Source: Candidatus Gastranaerophilales bacterium (GTDB lineage Bacteria; Cyanobacteriota; Vampirovibrionia; Gastranaerophilales; Gastranaerophilaceae). From it: a DNA stretch of 32,054 nucleotides. The notes below the pieces were generated by a model. The model saw nothing but the letters and a program-made list of their open reading frames with translations. It did not search any database and was not told where the DNA came from. Below are positions 16,231-24,253 of this stretch, piece by piece. Location of the stretch: contig CALVAL010000017.1 in the NCBI GenBank assembly GCA_944325535.1, positions 1-32,054 on the forward strand, given 5' to 3'. The position numbers and the translations under genes are program-made. Numbering within the stretch: position 1 is the first letter of the stretch; each line of letters begins with the position of its first letter.

Positions 16231-16725
16231 TTATCCTAAAACTAAATCACCATTCTTTTTAATATGTTCAATTAATCCGCCATCTTCTAATAGCTTTATC
16301 ATAACATCAGGCAATGGCTCAATTGTAGTAATCGTACCTTTTGTAAGATTTTTTAGAGTACCTGCTTTTATATCCAAATCTAATTCATCACCGGCATCGA
16401 TACTATCAGTATCACATTCTATTGCAAGTAGACCGATATTAATAGCATTTCTATAAAAAATTCTAGCAAATGATTTTGCAATTACAGCCCCTACTCCTGC
16501 TATTTTAATAATCTGAGGAGCGTGCTCTCTTGATGAGCCTAGACCGAAATTATTTCCAGCTACAACAAAATCACCTTTAGACATATTCTTTGCAAAATTT
16601 TCATCAGCATCTTCTAAAACGTGTTTTGCAAACTCATTCAAATCAGAGCGCAAATGAAACAATCTTCCTGGTGCTATATGGTCTGTAGAAATATTATCTC
16701 CGAATTTAAAAGCTTTTCCCTTCAC
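16231..16725 (-). CDS. leuD: 3-isopropylmalate dehydratase small subunit (LeuD)
   Basis: The chosen GTG start gives 164 aa beginning (M)KGKAFKFGDNISTDHI, which fits the family's usual N-terminus. GAGG lies 6 nt upstream of it. A GTG 12 nt earlier (16737) would add four residues but has no ribosome binding site. The swivel-domain signature GNNFGLGSSREHAP is intact. With LeuC it isomerises 2-isopropylmalate to 3-isopropylmalate in leucine synthesis. The length of about 165 aa matches the short form also used by homoaconitase-like enzymes, so the substrate could be a related 2-alkylmalate. leuC is not adjacent. A zinc-ribbon gene follows. Confidence 0.9.
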   Translation of the reverse strand: MKGKAFKFGDNISTDHIAPGRLFHLRSDLNEFAKHVLEDADENFAKNMSKGDFVVAGNNFGLGSSREHAPQIIKIAGVGAVIAKSFARIFYRNAINIGLLAIECDTDSIDAGDELDLDIKAGTLKNLTKGTITTIEPLPDVMIKLLEDGGLIEHIKKNGDLVLG

Positions 16726-16869
16726 AATATACCTCACAATCTTTTATATGAGTTAATTCTACTACACTTTTTAAGCGAGTTCAATCTTTTGATTCGTAAA
16801 ATAAATTTTAAGTCTATATTTTTTCCCAATCAGGACATTATGGAAAATACTCAAAGACTGTATATAATT

Positions 16870-17664
16870 TTATTTAATATTAAAGGTTGTTAAAAGATTT
16901 TTAGCATACAAATTATTCTTTAAAATCTCTTGTTTTTCTTGTATATATTTTTTCATATTTTCAGGTTCAATTAACTCTCTTAATGTTCCTTTTGGACACC
17001 AACGGAAAACCTCCCCATAAGCTTTTCTACCATTTTCTTCATAATACATTGCTTTTTTATATAAATCAGGATGATATTTGTACAAATTTATCCAATCAGA
17101 AGCTTTTTGATAAAAACAGAAATAACAACCATTTCTAGCTCTCCACTTATAATAATCAGGGTAATTTATTCCACTTTTTACTAAAATATTTTCTACATCA
17201 TTTTGGTAAATACTATATTCAATAAACGGATAAATACCTTTCATTATATTTCGATTTTTTAATGTGGTAGGAGTAACACCTTTCCGATTTCTTTCATCAG
17301 CTCTTAGACCTATATAAAAATAAAAAAATCCATCCCCTTCTTTTTCAATTTTTTTTTGAATATATTTTAAAGAAGGTTCTACTTTTAATAATACTGTACA
17401 ATATCTTCTATGAGGAGCAGGAATAAGTAAGCTGGTATCGAAAATATGATCAAAACTCTTTTCAGGAATGACTTTTGTTATTTTTTTATTTAGAAAAACT
17501 TCTATCTTATTTAAATAATCATATGTTTCAGGAAGGTCACATCCTGTATCATAAAAAACAAATTCTAATTTTTCAAAAATATCAGGCATATTTTCTTTCA
17601 TGAAAAAGGCTAATGCTGTTGAGTCTTTGCCGCCTGAAAGCGATAGAATATGGTATTCTTTCAT
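16870..17664 (-). CDS. PAPS reductase / DndC-like PP-loop ATPase family protein
   Basis: 264 aa. The N-terminal PP-loop SGGKDSTAL (10-18) binds ATP. FVFYDTGCDLPETYDYL (36-51), RRYCT (86-90), YIGLRADERNR (117-127) and WRARNGCYFCFYQ (174-186) follow the layout of PAPS-reductase-like proteins of the DndC type. C89, C180, C183 and C223 could hold an Fe-S cluster. True PAPS reductases carry a C-terminal ECGLH-like motif, not seen here, so it is more likely a sulfur-transfer or AMP-activating enzyme acting on nucleic acid or another substrate. It stands alone, with no dnd/ssp partner genes next to it. AT content is high and it may have been acquired. AGGAGAAAA precedes the ATG. Confidence 0.78.
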   Translation of the reverse strand: MKEYHILSLSGGKDSTALAFFMKENMPDIFEKLEFVFYDTGCDLPETYDYLNKIEVFLNKKITKVIPEKSFDHIFDTSLLIPAPHRRYCTVLLKVEPSLKYIQKKIEKEGDGFFYFYIGLRADERNRKGVTPTTLKNRNIMKGIYPFIEYSIYQNDVENILVKSGINYPDYYKWRARNGCYFCFYQKASDWINLYKYHPDLYKKAMYYEENGRKAYGEVFRWCPKGTLRELIEPENMKKYIQEKQEILKNNLYAKNLLTTFNIK

Positions 17665-17765
17665 TTTTCTCCTTAAAATTTTTTATTAAAACTATCAATA
17701 CACAATATAAATATTTATCCGGCTTTTAGGAGAATCTAGGGTAAAATTCATAAAACTACAAAACT

Positions 17766-17795
17766 AAAAGCGTTAATAATATTATTAACGCTTTT
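17766..17795. terminator. Perfect palindromic terminator downstream of dnaN
   Basis: A 30-nt perfect palindrome: AAAAGCGTTAATAAT followed directly by its reverse complement. The GCGTTA/TAACGC base and flanking A/T runs suit termination of dnaN transcription on the minus strand. No gene on the plus strand ends here. Confidence 0.75.
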
Positions 17796-17832
17796 TATAT
17801 TAATATTACTATTATTAATTATTTTTTAATTT

Positions 17833-18954
17833 TTAGCTTCTTAACTGAACAGGCATTACCAAGTAAATATAATCTTCATCAGATAATGGTGCAAATACTG
17901 TTGCTGATAATGGTGAATTCAATTTTACACTTATTTCTTCTGATTCAGCTATTTTTAAGAATTCTAAAATGAATTTATAATTAAACGCAATCGCTAAAGG
18001 TTCTCCCATATAATTGATATCAATTTCATCTTGAGAGTTACCAGCATCAGGAGTATCTCCTGATAGCTTTAGAGTATTATCTATAAATTCAAATTTAACA
18101 ATACTATTTTTTTCATTAACCATAACTGCAACTCTTTCAAGAGCTGAAATCAAGTTGTTTTTATTAACCTTTGCTTCCTTAGGAAATGTCTGAGGAATCA
18201 ATTGGTTATATTTAGGGAACTGTCCTTGCATTAGACGAGTAACAATTTTTGTTTTATCAATTGTAATCACAATCTTTTTCATCTCTTTGCAAATTCTAAT
18301 ATTCTCTGCATCTACTAATAAAGAGATTTTTGATAATTCTGATAAAACTTTTGAAGATAAAAGCATTTCAAAAGGATTTTCACCATCAGATGATGTATTT
18401 TTAACAACCTCTCTTACTCTTGCAAGTCTATTACCATCTGTCGCAGCCATTTCTAGAATGTTTTTATTAACCTCACATACAACACCTGAAAGCAGATTAT
18501 TTGTTTCATATCCTGCAGCAGCTGATACAACCTCTCTTATGGCTTTTATGAAAGGTTTTGTCTCAATTTCCATGCAATCAGTCTCTGCAATATTTTCTTC
18601 TACTTGAGGGAATTCATTTGCTGAGATACCGATTATATCAAATTTTGAATTTCTACAGGTAATTGTTGCTGTAGAGCCGTTCAATTCTAAATTAACAAGC
18701 TCATCATTTAATCTTGCTAGAATTTCACTCAATTTCTTTGCAGGTAGTGTAATTTTACCCTCTGCCTCAATATTTGCATCAATTAACGTAATAATGGATA
18801 AATCAAAATCTGTTGCAGTAAGCTTAATCTGATTATCACCTACTGTTTCTATCAAAACATTCGCTAGTACAGGCTGCAAGCCTTTTACTACAGTAGCACG
18901 CTCTACAATTTTTATACCGTTTAATAAATCATCCTTATTAGCAACAAATTTCAT
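17833..18954 (-). CDS. dnaN: DNA polymerase III beta subunit (sliding clamp)
   Basis: 373 aa, full length, three tandem clamp domains. The N-terminus MKFVANKDDLLNGIKIVERA, the internal LTATDFDLSI and the C-terminal YLVMPVQLRS are typical. It forms the dimeric ring that tethers polymerase III and other clamp-binding proteins to DNA. dnaA and recF are not beside it, as in cyanobacteria where the origin cluster is broken up. I saw no DnaA box (TTATNCACA) upstream. GAGGGG lies about 8 nt before the ATG. A promoter, TTTACT-N17-TAGAAT, is seen upstream. Confidence 0.97.
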   Translation of the reverse strand: MKFVANKDDLLNGIKIVERATVVKGLQPVLANVLIETVGDNQIKLTATDFDLSIITLIDANIEAEGKITLPAKKLSEILARLNDELVNLELNGSTATITCRNSKFDIIGISANEFPQVEENIAETDCMEIETKPFIKAIREVVSAAAGYETNNLLSGVVCEVNKNILEMAATDGNRLARVREVVKNTSSDGENPFEMLLSSKVLSELSKISLLVDAENIRICKEMKKIVITIDKTKIVTRLMQGQFPKYNQLIPQTFPKEAKVNKNNLISALERVAVMVNEKNSIVKFEFIDNTLKLSGDTPDAGNSQDEIDINYMGEPLAIAFNYKFILEFLKIAESEEISVKLNSPLSATVFAPLSDEDYIYLVMPVQLRS

Positions 18955-18989
18955 TTAATACACCCCTCAATATGTCTATTTGTATGCTA

Positions 18990-19018
18990 ATTCTAATACA
19001 AAGATAGTCTTAAGTAAA
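18990..19018 (-). promoter_or_regulatory. Candidate dnaN promoter, TTTACT-N17-TAGAAT
   Basis: On the minus strand, TTTACT (19013-19018) and TAGAAT (18990-18995) are separated by exactly 17 nt. The -10 lies 35 nt before the dnaN ATG, leaving a leader that contains GAGGGG. Confidence 0.5.
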
Positions 19019-19053
19019 CATTGACTATCAAAAAAATATCATTAAAAACAATA

Positions 19054-19071
19054 TGTAAATATTTGTAACAA
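19054..19071. promoter_or_regulatory. Putative operator, copy 2 (18-mer shared with 4408-4425)
   Basis: TGTAAATATTTGTAACAA is identical to the complement of 4408-4425. It lies in the 225-bp gap between divergent dnaN and the 53-aa ORF, which otherwise shows only AT-rich sequence and the dnaN promoter. Confidence 0.4.
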
Positions 19072-19179
19072 TATAAATAAAAATCCTAAAGTTTTCAAAA
19101 AAAATGCCGATATAAAAAATGTAAGCAAACAGAAAGTAAACACCCCAGAGAATTATTTAGGAAAGGATTAGAAAAGAAT

Positions 19180-19341
19180 ATGCGTATCGAAAATGAAATG
19201 TTATCAAGATTTAACAAGACTGAAGATTTAAGAATGAATACAATTGATATGTCATTGTCACAAGAATTGGACTTCTTCTTTGATAATGTGCTAGACACCG
19301 TCGTCGATTATTTCAAAGAAGAAGTCACTGTAAAATCTTAA
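19180..19341 (+). CDS. 53-aa acidic small protein
   Basis: The ORF begins MRIENEMLSRFNKTEDLRMN and ends DVVDYFKEEVTVKS-like (…TVVDYFKEEVTVKS). It is acidic and helical, with no signal peptide. AAAGGA at 19163-19168 and an AGAAAAGA stretch upstream can act as ribosome binding site, although the spacing to the ATG is longish (about 11 nt). Codon use looks protein-like (gat, gaa, gtc) and a hairpin follows the stop at once. No family is known. It fills what would otherwise be a 518-bp gap between dnaN and the deaminase gene. An antisense 67-aa frame is rejected as Ser/Phe-rich shadow. Confidence 0.5.
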   Translation: MRIENEMLSRFNKTEDLRMNTIDMSLSQELDFFFDNVLDTVVDYFKEEVTVKS

Positions 19342-19374
19342 ACACTTAGTACTTACATCGAATCTCTAAGTGTT
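19341..19374 (+). terminator. Hairpin after the 53-aa ORF, possible terminator
   Basis: AACACTTAG (19341-19349) pairs with CTAAGTGTT (19366-19374) across a 16-nt loop. The stem starts on the last base of the stop codon. The following T-run is weak (ACTATTTACC), so it may be a transcript-stabilising or regulatory hairpin instead. Confidence 0.45.
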
Positions 19375-19472
19375 ACTATTTACCCCTACACTTTACTAAA
19401 TTCAATCTTCCTGCTGCAAACTACACTTGCAGCTTTTTTATTGTATAATTTAGAAAAATAGGGGAATATGTT

Positions 19473-19943
19473 ATGGCAATAAAATCTTGGACAGAATATT
19501 TTTTGGATATGGCAAAGACTTGCTCATCACGCTCAAATTGTCTAAGAGCACAAGTAGGAGCAGTAATTGTTGGACAAGATAAAAAAATAAAAGCTACCGG
19601 ATACAATGGCACACCATCAGGAGTTGAGTCTTGCTATGAAAGAGGTGAATGTTATCGTATAAAAAATAATATTCCATCAGGTACTTGCTATGAGACTTGC
19701 AGATCAATTCATGCTGAGCAAAATGCAATCATTCAAGCTGGTCAAGACCGTTCTATGGGTGCTACGATGTACATTTATGGCCACAATTTTATATGTATTC
19801 TTTGCAAAAGATTTATAGTACAGGCTGGAATCGTTGATGTTTACTTAAAAAAAGATGATAATTCACCTGTCATTCACGTCTCTGTCGAGGACATCAAAAG
19901 AGAATTAGAAAATCCTGAACTAACTTTTGCAGCTACAAAATAA
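19473..19943 (+). CDS. dCMP deaminase (deoxycytidylate deaminase)
   Basis: 156 aa. It deaminates dCMP to dUMP for dTTP synthesis. The zinc site is HAE (H80, E82) and C-x2-C (C108, C111 in ICILCKRF). The usual PC of the second motif is IC here. An insert with CYERGECYRI and GTCYETC holds further Cys residues and H80, as in the allosteric dCMP deaminases of the ComEB type. The start at 19473 has AGGGGA at 19460-19465, and TATAAT lies at 19444-19449, giving a short leader. The histidine kinase gene follows 53 bp later with its own promoter. Confidence 0.92.
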   Translation: MAIKSWTEYFLDMAKTCSSRSNCLRAQVGAVIVGQDKKIKATGYNGTPSGVESCYERGECYRIKNNIPSGTCYETCRSIHAEQNAIIQAGQDRSMGATMYIYGHNFICILCKRFIVQAGIVDVYLKKDDNSPVIHVSVEDIKRELENPELTFAATK

Positions 19944-19981
19944 TTATTAAGAATCATTACATTGCCTAGAAATAGTTTGCA

Positions 19982-19990
19982 TGATATAAT
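19982..19990 (+). promoter_or_regulatory. Extended -10 (TGATATAAT) 6 nt before the histidine kinase ATG
   Basis: TGATATAAT-TTCGGT-ATG: a consensus extended -10, with no ribosome binding site between it and the start. A leaderless mRNA is predicted. Confidence 0.6.
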
Positions 19991-19996
19991 TTCGGT

Positions 19997-21862
19997 ATGG
20001 AGAAAGCTGCTGAAATAGAGAAAACAAAGACTAATAAAAAAAAGGGTATGACTGCTCAGACTCGTTTAATTCTTGCGGGCTTGAGTGTTAGTACAGCTTT
20101 TATTTTTCTTGCAGCAGGCTTTGCTACATACAGTATCAGCCAAAATATGAATACTGCTTATAAGAATTTTGCCCAAGTCTTATCCAAGACATTAGCTATT
20201 GAAGGAGTTGAAATTACTAAGGAAGTTCCTGAATTAGCTAAGTATGATGCTCTACGTTCAAATTCAGCCTCTGTGCTTAAAAGTAATAATGATATTGCTT
20301 TTATAATTTTTAGAGATAATAAATCTAAAATCATATATTCAAGCAAAGATGACTATTCTGAGCAAGCTGAAAAGGCAAGAATTATAGTAAGTTCTCCAAT
20401 GGAGGTAAAAAATCTTGGCAACTCATCTGTAGTAGGTTCTGTAGAAGTAGGGTTAAGCGGAAACATAATTGATAGAGTATCTGCAACATCTAAGCTATCT
20501 CTTGCAACAGTTTTCTTACTTGCTTGGCTTGTAATCGTCGGAATTATTTATATGAACTCATCTATTATTACAAGAGAATTAAGAAAGCTTCATCAAGGGG
20601 TTAAAAAGATTTCTTCCGGTGAATTCGGATATATGATTAATGACAAGGATGTTGATAATGAAGTAAAAGAATTGTATTCAGCATTCAATGATATGTCCGA
20701 AAGGCTTAGCAGATACAATGAACAGACCATAGAAAGCTTGACTTTTGAAAGAAATAAGCTTGAATCAGTGCTTATGAGTATTGTAAACGGTGTTGTTGTA
20801 TGTGATAACCACGATAAAGTCATAATGGTAAATAATTATGCAAAACGCCTTTTAGAAGTCGAAGAAGAAGATATAATAAATACGCAAATTCAACAATTCT
20901 GTGATTCTAGCGGAGAATTTTGTTTTGCAAAAAAAATTACTCAGTTTAAAGATACTCCATTAGATGATGATGGAGCTCCTGTACCTTTCAATATCGAAAT
21001 AGACCAAAGAATTTTGAAATGTTTAATTTCTCCAATGTTTACCCGTTCAAATTCTTATGTCGGATATATAATCGTTTTAATTGACGTAACAAAAGATGTT
21101 GAAATGGATCAGCTTAGATCTAATTTTATTTCTAATGTATCACATGAATTAAGAACTCCTGTTACCGTATTAAGAAGTTATATCGATACTTTGTATAACT
21201 TTGGTAATGATTTTGATTTTAATACCCAAAGAGAGTTTATTGGGGTAATGAATCAAGAAATTATTCGTTTAAATCGAATGGTAAATGATATTTTGGATTT
21301 TTCAAGATACGAAGCTCAGAATGTTAAATTAGAAAAAACAAAACAAGATATTGTAGAAATCGTAGAAGACGCTATAAATCAAGTGCAAGTATTAGCTAAG
21401 GAACATGATTTAACAATTTCTATTATGAGAGAACCTGACTTGCCACAAATTTATATCAATGTCGATAGCATTTCAAGAGCGTTCATGAATATTTTATCTA
21501 ATGCTATCAAGTATTCACCTGATGGCAAACGTATAAAAGTTAGAATAGAGCAATCAAGAGATGGTGAATATATTGAAGTAAGTGTCGAAGATCAAGGTCC
21601 TGGAATTCCAGAAAAAGATCTTAAAAAAGTATTCGATAGATTCTATAGATGTGAAAATGCGACTCATACTGTTAAAGGAACCGGTCTTGGGCTGCATTTG
21701 GTAAAAGTGACTGTAGAAAAACATCACCACGGACAAGTGTTTGTAAACTCTAAAGAAGGAGAAGGCTCTACTTTCGGATTTAGACTACCAATTAAGCCTG
21801 TAGAAGAAGAAATAGAAGAATATATTCCTAAAAATCAACTCCCTGCTGAAAGTGAAGCTTAA
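19997..21862 (+). CDS. Membrane sensor histidine kinase (WalK/NblS-like)
   Basis: 621 aa. Order: TM1 (about 24-46), an extracytoplasmic sensor of about 120 residues, TM2 (about 168-186), HAMP (about 187-240), PAS (about 250-365), HisKA with H383 in SNVSHELRTP, and HATPase with N502 (NILSNAIKYSPDG), DQGPGI (532-537), FDRFYR (546-551) and GTGLGL (561-566). All catalytic boxes are intact. The TM-HAMP-PAS-kinase plan matches WalK/VicK of Firmicutes and NblS/Hik33 of cyanobacteria, which sense envelope or light stress. No response regulator is adjacent. An extended -10 directly before the ATG suggests leaderless expression. An ORF6N gene follows after 12 bp. Confidence 0.92.
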   Translation: MEKAAEIEKTKTNKKKGMTAQTRLILAGLSVSTAFIFLAAGFATYSISQNMNTAYKNFAQVLSKTLAIEGVEITKEVPELAKYDALRSNSASVLKSNNDIAFIIFRDNKSKIIYSSKDDYSEQAEKARIIVSSPMEVKNLGNSSVVGSVEVGLSGNIIDRVSATSKLSLATVFLLAWLVIVGIIYMNSSIITRELRKLHQGVKKISSGEFGYMINDKDVDNEVKELYSAFNDMSERLSRYNEQTIESLTFERNKLESVLMSIVNGVVVCDNHDKVIMVNNYAKRLLEVEEEDIINTQIQQFCDSSGEFCFAKKITQFKDTPLDDDGAPVPFNIEIDQRILKCLISPMFTRSNSYVGYIIVLIDVTKDVEMDQLRSNFISNVSHELRTPVTVLRSYIDTLYNFGNDFDFNTQREFIGVMNQEIIRLNRMVNDILDFSRYEAQNVKLEKTKQDIVEIVEDAINQVQVLAKEHDLTISIMREPDLPQIYINVDSISRAFMNILSNAIKYSPDGKRIKVRIEQSRDGEYIEVSVEDQGPGIPEKDLKKVFDRFYRCENATHTVKGTGLGLHLVKVTVEKHHHGQVFVNSKEGEGSTFGFRLPIKPVEEEIEEYIPKNQLPAESEA

Positions 21863-21874
21863 AAAGGATTAAAT

Positions 21875-22399
21875 ATGAAAAATAATTTAGTTTCTTTCGA
21901 TGTATTACAGGAAAAAATTTTTACAATTAGAAATAAGCGTATTATGATTGATAGAGATTTGGCTGAATTATATGGAATTGAAACTAAAAAGCTAAATCAA
22001 GCAGTCAAAAGAAATCTAAGTAGATTTCCAGATGATTTCATGTTTCAGCTTACTGATGAAGAACAAAAGGAGCTGGTCACAAATTGTGACCGCCTCAAGC
22101 GATTAAAATTCAGTACAAGTAATGCATATGCATTTACTGAACATGGAGTTACAATGCTTTCTAGCGTTTTAAACAGCAAACAGGCTATCGAAATAAATGT
22201 TCAAGTAGTAAGGGCTTTTATACAATTACGCCAATTTGCGTTAGAAAATAAAGATTTAGCAAAAAGAGTTGCAGAGCTTGAACATTATTTCATCCAACAT
22301 TGCAAAGATTACAAAACAGATATAGAAGACATAAGAGAAGCTATAGACCTGTTAATGGATAGAACGAAATCTACAAAAATTGGATTTAAAGTTGAATAG
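21875..22399 (+). CDS. ORF6N domain DNA-binding protein (phage-type)
   Basis: 174 aa. The N-terminal ORF6N domain (about 10-100) shows KIFTIRNKRIMIDRDLAELYG, KKLNQAVKRNLSRFP-DDFMFQLT and YAFTEHGVTMLSSVL. The C-terminal part is a helical coiled region (about 105-165). ORF6N proteins come from phages and integrated elements and are thought to bind DNA as antirepressors or regulators. No other phage gene is nearby, so this is an isolated, apparently intact acquisition now placed 12 bp after a histidine kinase (AAGGAT ribosome binding site). Its role in that transcript is unknown. Confidence 0.88.
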   Translation: MKNNLVSFDVLQEKIFTIRNKRIMIDRDLAELYGIETKKLNQAVKRNLSRFPDDFMFQLTDEEQKELVTNCDRLKRLKFSTSNAYAFTEHGVTMLSSVLNSKQAIEINVQVVRAFIQLRQFALENKDLAKRVAELEHYFIQHCKDYKTDIEDIREAIDLLMDRTKSTKIGFKVE

Positions 22400-22419
22400 T
22401 TTATTAGAGTATAAATATA

Positions 22420-23586
22420 ATGTATAAAAAAGCTATTAAAATATTAACTAGTAAAGGTAATTTTCATATTGATTTAGGATTAGATAGAATCTCTAAAATT
22501 CTTAGCTTATTTGACAATCCGCAAGATAAGCTTAATTGTATTCATGTTGCAGGAACTAACGGTAAAGGCTCAGTTTGCACTATTTTAGCATCAATTTTAA
22601 AAGAAGCAGGATATCGAGTCGGACTCTATACCAGTCCCCATATTTGGGAATATACCGAAAGAATTAGAATAAATGGTGAAAATATTCCCAAAGAAGAGTT
22701 CAGCGACCTTATATTTGATGTTACAAATAAAGCTAAAAATAATAATATTCATCTTACTGAATTTGAAATACTAACAGTAGTTATGTTTTTGTATTTTCAA
22801 AAAAATAATGTTGATATTGTTATTCTAGAAACAGGACTTGGCGGTAGATTAGATGCTACAAATGTTATCAAAAAAAATCTTTGTTCAATTATCACGCAAA
22901 TAGACTTAGACCATACTGAAAGACTTGGTAATACTAAAGATGAAATAGCTTATGAAAAAGCCGGAATAATTAAAAAAGATTGTCCTGTAATCACAAGTGT
23001 GGGATATGAGGCTATAAGGGATAAAGCTGATAAAGAAAATTCAATGTTTATTCTAGCAACACCTTTTGTTAATCCAATGTTTATAGAAGCCTGCTCATTA
23101 AAAGGAATGCATCAGGTAGAAAATTTAGCTTTAGCTATCAATGCGATTCAGTATTTATTCAAAGATATTTCTGATGAGACTATTATTGAAGGACTTAAAA
23201 AAGTTAAAAATCCTTGTAGATTTCAATACATTCCTGAAAAAAATCTTATAATTGATGCTTCACATAATCCTAATGGAGTAAAAGCTTTAAGAGAAAATTT
23301 AGATTATTATTTTCCAAATGAAAAAAGAAGATTTATTTTTGGATGTCTTAGAACAAAGGATTATGAAAAAATGATGAATATTTTATTTAAAGATGATGAT
23401 GAAATATTCCTAAATGAATTTGATTATCCTAATGCTGCTACATACAATGAGCTTAAAGCAAAATGTCCTATAAATTCTAAGAAATACAACAATATTCTAG
23501 AACTAGATTTTAACAAACTTACAATTATTTGCGGCTCATTTTATATGATTGGTAATATGAATGAATTAAGAGAATTTATTAATTAA
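22420..23586 (+). CDS. folC: Bifunctional folylpolyglutamate synthase / dihydrofolate synthase
   Basis: 388 aa, slightly short of the usual 420-440. It adds glutamate to dihydropteroate and to folates with ATP. Mur-ligase features are the P-loop HVAGTNGKGS (42-51), YTSPHIWEYTERIRING, ETGLGGRLDATN, the ITQIDLDHTERLG magnesium-binding region, and DASHNPNGVKALREN in the C-terminal domain. The C-terminal domain is trimmed relative to E. coli. There is no clear ribosome binding site; TATAAA lies 4 nt before the ATG, so it may be leaderless or translated by read-through from the ORF6N gene 20 bp upstream. Confidence 0.93.
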   Translation: MYKKAIKILTSKGNFHIDLGLDRISKILSLFDNPQDKLNCIHVAGTNGKGSVCTILASILKEAGYRVGLYTSPHIWEYTERIRINGENIPKEEFSDLIFDVTNKAKNNNIHLTEFEILTVVMFLYFQKNNVDIVILETGLGGRLDATNVIKKNLCSIITQIDLDHTERLGNTKDEIAYEKAGIIKKDCPVITSVGYEAIRDKADKENSMFILATPFVNPMFIEACSLKGMHQVENLALAINAIQYLFKDISDETIIEGLKKVKNPCRFQYIPEKNLIIDASHNPNGVKALRENLDYYFPNEKRRFIFGCLRTKDYEKMMNILFKDDDEIFLNEFDYPNAATYNELKAKCPINSKKYNNILELDFNKLTIICGSFYMIGNMNELREFIN

Positions 23587-23599
23587 AAATATTTCAAAA

Positions 23600-23626
23600 C
23601 AGGATTGAGTTTTTAGCTCAATCCTG
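23600..23626 (-). terminator. Terminator of hsp20
   Basis: CAGGATTGAG and CTCAATCCTG form a 10-bp stem around a 7-nt loop. On the minus strand the stem is followed by TTTTGAAATATTTTT, fitting termination of hsp20. It may also end folC transcription less well. Confidence 0.75.
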
Positions 23627-23647
23627 CGATTATCTGAATTACTTAAA

Positions 23648-24103
23648 TTATTCTACTGTAAGTTTTTTAATATTATCTTTTTTATATTCAAGTTTTGGAG
23701 CGATAATACTTAAAATACCATGTTCCAATTTAGCATTAGTTTTTTCAACATCAATCTCTTGAGGGAAGTATACTGTTCTTGAAAATTCACCATATCTAAA
23801 TTCTGATTTTCTATAACCCTTAGTATCTTCTTTGTGTTCTTCTTCTTTTTTAGCATTAATTGTTATATGGTTTTTATCAATATCAATATCTAAGTCTTCC
23901 TTTTTAACTCCAGGAAGTTCTGCTTTTACACTATATTCATTGTCTTTCTCATGCAATTCTACAGGCATTGCAAACTTATCAACTTCCTCATTATAAATGT
24001 ATTCAGGGAAAAAGCTGTCAAAATTTCTGTTTAAAATAGAACTAATTTCATCATTTACGGATTTTATGAACCCATCTGGTGATTTTTTAATTAAGAATTT
24101 CAT
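23648..24103 (-). CDS. Hsp20 family small heat shock protein
   Basis: 151 aa. The alpha-crystallin domain spans about residues 45-140, with ELPGVKKEDLDIDID, a central ESTR-like YRKSEFRYGEFSRTVYFPQEID and the GIL motif in LEHGILSIIAPK (A-x-x-x-x-G-I-L). It is an ATP-independent holdase that binds unfolding proteins in oligomers. AGGAGAACATC precedes the ATG. It is monocistronic, with its own terminator. No HSE or CIRCE operator was noticed. Confidence 0.94.
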   Translation of the reverse strand: MKFLIKKSPDGFIKSVNDEISSILNRNFDSFFPEYIYNEEVDKFAMPVELHEKDNEYSVKAELPGVKKEDLDIDIDKNHITINAKKEEEHKEDTKGYRKSEFRYGEFSRTVYFPQEIDVEKTNAKLEHGILSIIAPKLEYKKDNIKKLTVE

Positions 24104-24253
24104 GATGTTCTCCTTTCATATTCAACAAGTGTTTCTTTCAACACTTTTATTATTACTCTCATTTGCAAAAATCTCGTATTTTTAACCAAAAATTAACATT
24201 TCCCAATTCTATATTGATATGTTAATATTTAAAATAGCCAAGAGGAATAAGAA

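Noticed and set aside
16621-16893. 90-aa plus-strand ORF over leuD and the following gap
   Set aside because: Mostly antisense to leuD; the remaining part is a short AT-rich tail without a start signal.
18955-19179. Possible replication origin next to dnaN
   Set aside because: AT-rich, but no DnaA box (TTATNCACA) was found and dnaA is absent from the window.
19095-19298. 67-aa minus-strand ORF between dnaN and the deaminase gene
   Set aside because: Ser/Phe-rich shadow of the 53-aa plus-strand ORF with no ribosome binding site.
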